DNA of 40,998 nucleotides from CAZWCX01 sp964632945 (GTDB lineage Bacteria; Planctomycetota; MHYJ01; WSZJ01; CAZWCX01). The notes beneath the pieces are model-generated. The model searched no databases and was not told the DNA's origin. It saw only the letters and a list, made by a program, of their open reading frames with translations. The position numbers were made by a program, and so were the translations under genes. Below are positions 35,408 to 40,998 of this stretch, piece after piece; position 1 is the first letter of the stretch; each line of letters starts with the position of its first letter. The stretch lies in NCBI GenBank assembly GCA_964632945.1, contig CAZWCX010000061.1, positions 1 through 40,998 of the forward strand. Reading direction: 5' to 3'.

Positions 35408-38323
35408 TCAGGCCGGCCGGTCCGCGCCCCCCCGGCCGAGTCGGAAGCCGTGGATCTTGGCCAGCTCCATGATCTTCCGAACCTGCATTTTCGTGATTGC
35501 CCCGTAGGAATAGTCGGTCGCGATGCCCGTCAGGCCAAGCAGCATGGTCTCGGCCATGCACGCGAACGTCTGTCCCTCCTCCACGGGGATGCCGGGGACC
35601 ACGACTTCCTGGTCCCCGGGCAGCCGGACGGCGCCCCCATGGATGACGAGCGCGTCGGGCCGCTGGGCCGCGACGAGCGGGGAGACGTCCCGCGGCACGG
35701 CGATGTCGCAGATCAGCACCGGGCCGGGACGGAGATGTTCGGGCAGGATGGAGGGCGTCCCGCCCCCGGTCGCCGTCACGATCACGTCGCACTCCCGGAT
35801 TGCCGCGAAGTCCGTCGTCGTCCGTACCCAGCGATCGGCGCCGAGTTCCTCACGCAGGGCGTCGAACAGGAATTCCCCGATGCGCGGAATTCCCTCGGTC
35901 GACTCGAGCACACGGGCCATCGCCCGGGTCTCGCGCAGCCTGCCGGCCACACCGCCCGGATCGCTGGACGGATCGACCCGCACGGCCTTGTACGCCTCGA
36001 AGCAGATCTCGGCCGCGATCCGGCGCAGCGCCTCCTCGGTACCCGGTCGTCCGACCAGGACGATCTCCGGCGCGCGCTCGGCCAGGAGCATGGCGTAGAC
36101 GGCGCAGATGTTCCCCGACGCGCCGACCGCCGCCACGCGAGCCTTCCCCAAGTCGATCCCGATCCGTGCGCACTCCTCCGCCACCGCGACCAGCCCGGCC
36201 GCCGTCGTCAACGAACTCCCGGTGGTCAGGCCGATGCCGCCCTCGCGCACGCTCTTGCACTCGTTGGTGACGATCGAGGTGAATCCCCCGAATCCCACCA
36301 CCGTACATCCCATGTCCTTGGCCATGCGCACGCCGCGATCGATCTTCGCCTGGATCCACTCCAGGTCCCGGTTGCGCAGGCTTTCCAGAATGTTGTCCGC
36401 CGTGATCGACAACCCGATGAAGGCCAGCGCCACGCACTCGCCGGTCTGGCTGCGCACCAGGAACTGGTCGCAAAACTCCGGATCGAGCACCCGGCAGGTG
36501 TTGCGAAAGAACTCCTCGAGGCGAATGCGCGGCATGAGGTAGAGCGACGGTTCCCACAGGGCCATGTGCTCGGGGGAGGCGTAGTGTCCCAGGATCGCCA
36601 CCCGCTTCGCAAACCGCGGCACGGGCGTCATCGGCCGGTTCTGGGAAAAGTCCAGAACGCGGCCCCGCGATCCCGGCGCGGCGAGGCCGACCAGATGGCG
36701 GACCAACTGGAACATGTTGGCCTTCTTCAGGATCTCGCACAAGCGGTCCAGCGCCGCAATGAACCGTTCCAACTCCTCCGCATCGACGAGGGCGGACGGT
36801 TCCACGCGCAGGGTCGGCGCGCCGGACGAGCCGGCCCCCACCCGAACGCCCTCTTCATGAAGAAGCCAGCCGCAGAGCACCTGGGCCAGCAACCGCTGGC
36901 GGGAGAGCGTATACAGGAGGCGCGACGAGGTGCGCGTCTGCTCATGAAACTCGATGCCGACCATGAGACCGAGGCCGCGCACCTCCTTGAGAATGGTCGG
37001 GTGCTTCTCGCGCACGAATTCGAGCCGGCGCAACAGGTACTCGCCCTTCTGGCGGCATTCTTCGATCAGGGCGCCGTCGTCGCGCGAGAGAATTTCGAGC
37101 GTCTTCAGGGCGATCCGGCACGAAGGTTCGTCTTCGGCGAACGTCGACGCATGCCGCAGCGCCGGGTCGACCGGGAATCTCCCCCGCGACACGGCAACCG
37201 CCCCGATCTTCGCCAGCCCACCGCCGAGCCCGCCCGACCAGACCACGTAATCGGGTTTCAGGCCGACCGCCTCGGCGGCCAGGAACCAGCCGGTGCGCCC
37301 CAGCCCCGACTGGACCTCGTCCGCGACCACGGGAAAGCGCACCCGGTCGGCCACGGCCCGAATCGCGGCCGCAAAGCCCCGGTCGAGCACGCGCACGCCC
37401 CCCTCCCCCTGAACCGGCTCGACGAAGATGGCGGCGACGTTCGAGCGCTTGAGGGAGCGGATCTCCAGCGCATTGCCCGCGTCGATGTCGAGCTCGAGTA
37501 CGTCGAATTCCTGCTCGCGGACCGCCCGCTGGAGCCCGTCGGTGTCCCCGTGAGGGACGAAAACGACCGGGAATCCGAGGCCGAGAAAGGGCAACCGTTC
37601 CTCGCGCTCATGCGTGAGCTGGACCGCCCCGCAGGTGCGCCCGTGGAAGGCCCCTTCGAGAGCGAGGAAGACCGGCCGGCGGTCGAAGGTGTGGAGGACC
37701 ACCCGGTTCCAGTGGAACAGGGCCTCGTCGAGGTCGCGGATCGACGGAGTCCCCACGCGCACGGCCAGGCGCGGATAGAAGTCGTCCGGAATCGTGCAGG
37801 TCCCGTCCCGCACGCGACGGCGGATCAACGAAGAACGCTGCGCGAACTCCTCCAGAATCTCGTCCCGCCTCCGTACCCGCTCGAGTTCGGCCATCCGGAT
37901 CGCCGCCTCGATCGCTTCGGAGCCGGAGTTGCACAGCGTGACGACACTCTCCTCCCCCAGCCAGGGCCGAACCCGGTCGGAAAGGACGCGGGCGAGTTCG
38001 CCGGCGGCCTTGCGAAGGGACCCCTGCGCCTGCACGGGGACTCGCTCGTCCAGCAGGCGCCTCGCCTCGGCGACGATCTCCGGGTGGTTGTGCCCGAGCA
38101 GGCACGCCCCGCTGCCGCCGAGCAGATCGAGAATCTCTCGATCCCCCTCCTCGTCCCGGAACCACAGCCGGTCCCCTTCCGCCCGGTGAAAGGCCAGGTC
38201 GAGTTTCAGCACGCGCAGCAATCCGGCGAGGTCCGGGCGCGCGTAGCGCTCGTACGACCGGTCTTCGGTCACCGGCGGCGGTCCGGCGGGTTCGAACAGC
38301 TCGGTTTTGGTGTCGAAGGACAT
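35408..38323 (-). CDS. Class III aminotransferase / acyl-ACP reductase-like fusion
   Basis: This 971-residue cytoplasmic two-domain protein begins with a class III PLP aminotransferase-like domain (about 1-480; GGSGACLLGHNHPEI, TLCNSGSEAIEAAIRMAE, FVEPVQGEGGV, VVADEVQSGLGRTG). The position of the PLP lysine is Gly364 (WSGGLGGGLAKIG); the nearest lysine is Lys372. From about 565 on it resembles cyanobacterial long-chain acyl-ACP reductase (AAR): ILGHYASPEHM, GFGGFTSIVTNE, TTGSSLTTA, the nucleotide loop AVGASGNICAVYA, and the end QTFACMAETMLL, whose Cys922 aligns with the acyl-enzyme cysteine of AAR. AAR reduces acyl thioesters to aldehydes. A pairing with a transaminase would suggest amine formation, but the missing lysine argues against ordinary transamination. 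A good promoter lies 50 nt upstream. Confidence 0.85.
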   Translation of the reverse strand: MSFDTKTELFEPAGPPPVTEDRSYERYARPDLAGLLRVLKLDLAFHRAEGDRLWFRDEEGDREILDLLGGSGACLLGHNHPEIVAEARRLLDERVPVQAQGSLRKAAGELARVLSDRVRPWLGEESVVTLCNSGSEAIEAAIRMAELERVRRRDEILEEFAQRSSLIRRRVRDGTCTIPDDFYPRLAVRVGTPSIRDLDEALFHWNRVVLHTFDRRPVFLALEGAFHGRTCGAVQLTHEREERLPFLGLGFPVVFVPHGDTDGLQRAVREQEFDVLELDIDAGNALEIRSLKRSNVAAIFVEPVQGEGGVRVLDRGFAAAIRAVADRVRFPVVADEVQSGLGRTGWFLAAEAVGLKPDYVVWSGGLGGGLAKIGAVAVSRGRFPVDPALRHASTFAEDEPSCRIALKTLEILSRDDGALIEECRQKGEYLLRRLEFVREKHPTILKEVRGLGLMVGIEFHEQTRTSSRLLYTLSRQRLLAQVLCGWLLHEEGVRVGAGSSGAPTLRVEPSALVDAEELERFIAALDRLCEILKKANMFQLVRHLVGLAAPGSRGRVLDFSQNRPMTPVPRFAKRVAILGHYASPEHMALWEPSLYLMPRIRLEEFFRNTCRVLDPEFCDQFLVRSQTGECVALAFIGLSITADNILESLRNRDLEWIQAKIDRGVRMAKDMGCTVVGFGGFTSIVTNECKSVREGGIGLTTGSSLTTAAGLVAVAEECARIGIDLGKARVAAVGASGNICAVYAMLLAERAPEIVLVGRPGTEEALRRIAAEICFEAYKAVRVDPSSDPGGVAGRLRETRAMARVLESTEGIPRIGEFLFDALREELGADRWVRTTTDFAAIRECDVIVTATGGGTPSILPEHLRPGPVLICDIAVPRDVSPLVAAQRPDALVIHGGAVRLPGDQEVVVPGIPVEEGQTFACMAETMLLGLTGIATDYSYGAITKMQVRKIMELAKIHGFRLGRGGADRPA

Positions 38324-38371
38324 GGGTCACGCCGCGGAGGGGCATCGGGGAACGGGCCAGCGAACGGAGCG

Positions 38372-38400
38372 ATCTTAGCACCCCCCGGGGACCCGGACAA
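38372..38400 (-). promoter_or_regulatory. Promoter of the aminotransferase-reductase fusion gene
   Basis: The - strand reads TTGTCC (38395-38400), a 17-nt spacer and TAAGAT (38372-38377), about 50 nt before the ATG at 38323. Confidence 0.65.
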
Positions 38401-38409
38401 GAATGGACC

Positions 38410-38438
38410 TTGGCCGCCGGGACACCGGTTGTTATCCT
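38410..38438 (+). promoter_or_regulatory. Promoter of the M50-like protease gene
   Basis: TTGGCC (38410-38415), a 17-nt spacer and TATCCT (38433-38438) lie 35 nt ahead of the start at 38474. The -10 box is good, the -35 box partial. It is divergent from the fusion-gene promoter, the two lying back to back. Confidence 0.55.
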
Positions 38439-38473
38439 GGGTGACCCCGGGTCGGGCTATGGAGGCTCCCTTG

Positions 38474-39118
38474 ATGCCGGACGTCTTCACCCTGGAGAGC
38501 GGGACCGTCCTCGTGGGCATGATCGCCTCGATCTGCCTGCACGAGGCCGGACATGCCCACGCCTCCGATTGGCTCGGCGACGACACGCCCCGGCGGGCCG
38601 GCAAGGTTACCTGGAATCCGATTCCGCACATCCAGACCTCGCCGATCGCGACGCTGGTGATCCCGGTGCTCAGCTTCGTGCTCTCGGGGGGCGCGGGAAT
38701 CATCGGCGGCGGCGCGTGCCCGGTCAATCCGTACAACCTCCGCAATCCGCGCCGGGACGAATTCCTGGTGGCGGGGGCGGGCCCCCTCATGAATCTCTGG
38801 CTGTGCGGGTGCGCCACGGTGGGCATGATCTGGGTGGAAGGGCCCAGCCTCACCCCGATACTCTACAAACTCGCGCTTTTCAACCTGTTCATCGCGACCT
38901 TCAATCTCATTCCCATCCCGCCGATGGACGGTTCGCACATGCTGGCCGCCCTCTTCCCGGGCCTGCGGCAGCCGTTCCGTCAGGTGGGACTCGGCGCCGG
39001 CATCCTGCTCGCCTTCGTCGTCGGCGGGATGATCATGCAGCAGGTGTTCGGACCGCTCCACCAGGGTTACCGCGAGTTTCTCGGCGTCCTCGGCGTGGCC
39101 CTGCCGTTTCGATTCTGA
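38474..39118 (+). CDS. Site-2-protease-like M50 membrane metallopeptidase
   Basis: This 214-residue integral membrane protein has the zinc motif HEAGH (His23, Glu24, His27) in the first helix. NPIPHIQ follows, then hydrophobic helices, AGAGPLMN, and the third-ligand motif IPIPPMDGSHML (Asp152). This is the short soluble-domain-free form of the Rip/SREBP-S2P group. Such enzymes cut membrane-spanning substrates, including anti-sigma factors. The start at 38474 follows GGAGG (38461-38465); an in-frame ATG at 38459 would add five residues. Its targets are unknown; the membrane anti-sigma/A2M protein about 9 kb away is a conceivable substrate, but that is speculation. Confidence 0.9.
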   Translation: MPDVFTLESGTVLVGMIASICLHEAGHAHASDWLGDDTPRRAGKVTWNPIPHIQTSPIATLVIPVLSFVLSGGAGIIGGGACPVNPYNLRNPRRDEFLVAGAGPLMNLWLCGCATVGMIWVEGPSLTPILYKLALFNLFIATFNLIPIPPMDGSHMLAALFPGLRQPFRQVGLGAGILLAFVVGGMIMQQVFGPLHQGYREFLGVLGVALPFRF

Positions 39119-39134
39119 ACCCGACCCGCGCTCC

Positions 39135-39698
39135 TCACGCCTCCGGGAGCGCCAGTCGCGCACGGAAGGCCTCCGCGGTCCGCTCCTTGGCGCAGGCGAA
39201 CACCACCTCGGCGAGCGGGCCGCCCGGGCGCTCGCGCGCGAATCGACGGGCCTCCCGGACCATGATCTCCGCGCACCGGGCATCCCGCATGCCGCCGATC
39301 CCCGCTCCCATGGGGGTGAACACGAGTCCGGACAGTCCCGCCTCTTCCGCCCGGTCCAGGGCCGCACGGGTCGCGCGCGCCAGAGTCTCGCCGCTGGTCC
39401 GCTCGCGAAGCCGGAGCAGGAACAGGGGATTGAAGTCGTACTTGTCAAGCACGGCGGCGTGAATCAGATGGGTGAAGCCGGGGAGGAGCCCGGCGGGGGT
39501 GGTCACGGCCTCGCCGAGGGCAATCCCCTCCGGATGTGCCGCCAAGGCCTGGCGTTCCGGTTCGGGCCCCGCCCGCCGCGCGACCGCTTCCGCGACATGC
39601 GTCCCCCAGCCCAACGTCAACTGTCGATTCGCCGGAACGACGAGCCCGGGCACCCCCCGAATCTCGAGCGCATCGCCGCACACGACGCGAAACCGCAT
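39135..39698 (-). CDS. Macro-domain protein
   Basis: This 187-residue cytoplasmic protein has the macro (ADP-ribose-binding) fold: VVCGDALEIRGVPGLVVPANRQLTLGWG at the start, where Asn-containing ANR and GWG shape the ligand pocket, HLIHAAVLDKYDF in the middle and GLVFTPMGAGIGGM as the phosphate loop. Family members bind or remove ADP-ribose or related nucleotides; the exact activity cannot be read here. The start at 39698 is fixed by GGAGGAGGG about 6 nt upstream; an in-frame extension to 39827 is low-complexity. It is divergent from psd and convergent with the M50 gene, 16 nt away. Confidence 0.88.
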   Translation of the reverse strand: MRFRVVCGDALEIRGVPGLVVPANRQLTLGWGTHVAEAVARRAGPEPERQALAAHPEGIALGEAVTTPAGLLPGFTHLIHAAVLDKYDFNPLFLLRLRERTSGETLARATRAALDRAEEAGLSGLVFTPMGAGIGGMRDARCAEIMVREARRFARERPGGPLAEVVFACAKERTAEAFRARLALPEA

Positions 39699-39740
39699 TC
39701 GATTCCCTCCTCCACCGCTGCCCGACCCGGGCGGCGTCGG

Positions 39741-39769
39741 TTGACATCCGACGCTCGCGCGGGTAGCGT
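39741..39769 (+). promoter_or_regulatory. Promoter of the phosphatidylserine decarboxylase gene
   Basis: TTGACA (39741-39746), a 17-nt spacer and TAGCGT (39764-39769) precede the psd start by about 45 nt. The -35 box is perfect and the -10 box imperfect. Confidence 0.6.
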
Positions 39770-39814
39770 GTCCGCGAACGAGTTCCCGACTCTCCCGCGG
39801 AGACGACCCGTCTG

Positions 39815-40705
39815 ATGGCCACTGCACACGAAATCCGGTTCCGGGAGCGCGACACCGGACGCATCCGGACCGAACTGATGTACAGCGAGCGCGAGCTGCG
39901 GTACCTGTATCACAGCCGCTCCGGTCGATTACTCTCCCGACTGCTCTCGCGGGAGGCGTTCAATCACATCTACGGCTGGTACCAGCGCTCCAAGGGCAGC
40001 CGCGGCCGCATCCGTGCGTTCATCGACCGCCTGGGCATCGATCCCGCCGAGGCCGAGAAGCCCCTGGAGCAGTACGCGACGCTCGACGAGTTCTTCACCC
40101 GGCGACTGAAACCGGAGGCCCGTCCGTGGGAGGCCGACTCCGCGCACCTCCCCTGTCCCGCGGAGGGCCGCGTCCTCGTCTATCCCGAGGTAACCTCCGC
40201 GCCGCTGCGCATCAAGGGATCGGAGGTCACGCTCGAGGAACTCCTCGACGATGCCGTCCTGCTGCCGCGATTCCGGGGCGGCACGGTGATCGTCGTCCGG
40301 CTCGCCCCGGCGGACTATCACCGGTTCCACTTTCCCGACGCCGGATGGGCTTCCGCCTCGCGCCGTGCGGGGACGGGACTTCATTCGGTTCACCCGATCG
40401 CGCTGCTCGGCGGCGCGCCCGCGTTCCGGAACAAGCGCATGGTGTGCCGGCTCGCGAGCCGGAACTTCGGCGACCTCGCGCTGATCGAGATCGGCGCCAT
40501 GGTCGTCGGAACGATCGTGCAGACCTACGAACCGGGTCCGGTGGAGCGCGGCCAGGAAAAGGGCTACTTCTGCTTCGGCGGGTCGACGACCGTTCTGATC
40601 GCCGAACCCGGCCGTCTCCGGCTCGATGAGGATCTCGTACGCGCCAGCCGCGACGGGATGGAGAGTTTCGTGCGGGTGGGCACCCGAATCGCCGTGAAGG
40701 CGTAG
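39815..40705 (+). CDS. psd: Phosphatidylserine decarboxylase (pyruvoyl enzyme)
   Basis: This 296-residue inner-membrane-associated enzyme makes phosphatidylethanolamine. The N-terminal YHSRSGRLLSRLLSREAFNHIYGWYQ and the helical YATLDEFFTRRLKPEARPW are typical, followed by CPAEGRVL and DYHRFHFPDAG. The self-cleavage site is FGGST, where Ser257 becomes the pyruvoyl group; the beta chain lies before it and a 40-residue alpha chain after it. The FGGSTT variant with upstream EIGAMVVGTI is the form seen in Chlamydia/Clostridium-type Psd rather than the LGST of E. coli. Start: ATG 39815 with GGAG 12 nt upstream and a promoter at 39741. Confidence 0.94.
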   Translation: MATAHEIRFRERDTGRIRTELMYSERELRYLYHSRSGRLLSRLLSREAFNHIYGWYQRSKGSRGRIRAFIDRLGIDPAEAEKPLEQYATLDEFFTRRLKPEARPWEADSAHLPCPAEGRVLVYPEVTSAPLRIKGSEVTLEELLDDAVLLPRFRGGTVIVVRLAPADYHRFHFPDAGWASASRRAGTGLHSVHPIALLGGAPAFRNKRMVCRLASRNFGDLALIEIGAMVVGTIVQTYEPGPVERGQEKGYFCFGGSTTVLIAEPGRLRLDEDLVRASRDGMESFVRVGTRIAVKA

Positions 40706-40727
40706 GCGCGAGACGCCGTCGAATCGC

Positions 40728-40756
40728 CCGGTCTCCGGAGACGGGCCGGAGACCGG
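40728..40756. terminator. Perfect 11-bp inverted repeat between psd and the lipoprotein gene
   Basis: CCGGTCTCCGG (40728-40738), loop AGACGGG, CCGGAGACCGG (40746-40756). It lies between convergent stops at 40705 and 40786 and is a plausible bidirectional terminator despite lacking a T-run. Confidence 0.6.
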
Positions 40757-40785
40757 CGCTCCGGCTCGCGAATTCCCGCGCCGGA

Positions 40786-40998
40786 CTAACGGTGCTGGTG
40801 GATCTTCACCAGGGTCTTCCCGCCGCAGCAGGTGCCGCCGCGGTAGTACTCCATGTCGCAGTACTGGCAGCGATAGCGGTCCATCGAGTTGTACGGACCG
40901 CAGTGATCGGCGTGGTCGCTCGAGGTCGTGCGACAGCCGAACAGGGTGAGGCAGGCAAGAATCGCCAACACGAGAGCGGCAAGACGGGGAACCGACAT
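40786..40998 (-). CDS. Small Cys-rich lipoprotein
   Basis: This is 70 residues from an ATG that coincides with the right edge of the window, so the ribosome site cannot be checked and a longer N-terminus is possible. It has a typical lipoprotein signal (AALVLAILACLTLFG-C; lipobox Cys22), giving a lipid-anchored protein. The mature 48 residues are rich in Cys and Tyr, with CQYC and GGTCCGGK, and end in KIHQHR. The Cys pattern suggests a metal site or disulfides. No family is recognised. Confidence 0.75.
   Translation of the reverse strand: MSVPRLAALVLAILACLTLFGCRTTSSDHADHCGPYNSMDRYRCQYCDMEYYRGGTCCGGKTLVKIHQHR

Noticed and set aside
35450..39118. A 1222-residue + strand frame leading into the M50 protease
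   Set aside because: The first 1000 residues are antisense to the aminotransferase fusion. Only the end, from 38474 with its own promoter and GGAGG, is a real gene.
1..40998. CRISPR arrays, insertion sequences and tRNA genes
   Set aside because: No regularly spaced direct repeats, transposase-like proteins with terminal repeats, or cloverleaf sequences were seen.

Overview
The window is a GC-rich bacterial chromosome segment with tightly packed genes. No rRNA, tRNA, CRISPR array or insertion sequence was seen. Several features suggest a Gram-negative, surface-complex bacterium: a type IV pilus-type ATPase pair, periplasmic redoxin and alpha-2-macroglobulin (A2M) genes, a lipoprotein and a Chlamydia-like phosphatidylserine decarboxylase. 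Planctomycetota or a neighbouring phylum would fit, but that is a low-confidence guess without a marker gene. Most promoters that can be read are near-consensus sigma-70 boxes with 17-18 nt spacers and short leaders.

Region 1 (1-12795, all + strand) is an aromatic amino-acid supra-operon: the tail of an unknown gene, hisS, then trpE-G-D-C-F-B-A, an AroH-type chorismate mutase, a DAHP synthase, prephenate dehydrogenase and EPSP synthase. Overlapping starts and stops (trpD/trpC, trpB/trpA, aroH/aroF) indicate translational coupling. Together the genes supply entry to the shikimate pathway, EPSP synthesis, the whole tryptophan branch and the tyrosine branch.

Region 2 (12796-24161) is a cell-surface and type IV pilus region. 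A 1614-residue exported protein with a duplicated C-terminal TPR module lies on the - strand. Upstream of it is an apparently free-standing structured RNA with a perfect sigma-70 promoter and an intrinsic terminator. Then come a MshEN-like/zinc-ribbon protein, a three-lobed exported protein and two PilT-family ATPases.

Region 3 (24277-30837, - strand) is the most striking part. Two genes each contain one in-frame TGA exactly where a catalytic cysteine is expected: the thioester cysteine of an A2M protein (PYG-U-FEQ) and the first active-site cysteine of a PDZ-redoxin (W-U-PGC). Each TGA is followed by a bacterial SECIS-like hairpin whose apical loop starts 20-21 nt downstream. TGA ends many other genes here, so the most economical reading is selenocysteine. 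The A2M protein is also fused at its N-terminus to a zinc-binding anti-sigma domain and a membrane helix, and lies directly behind an ECF sigma factor gene. It therefore looks like a transmembrane signalling device with a selenocysteine thioester centre.

Region 4 (31047-40998) holds an M1-type metallopeptidase, a BNR-repeat exported protein, a glycine-rich prepilin-like protein, and a fusion of a class III aminotransferase (its PLP lysine replaced by glycine) with an acyl-ACP-reductase-like domain (its catalytic cysteine kept). It ends with an M50 membrane protease, a macro-domain protein, phosphatidylserine decarboxylase and a small Cys-rich lipoprotein.
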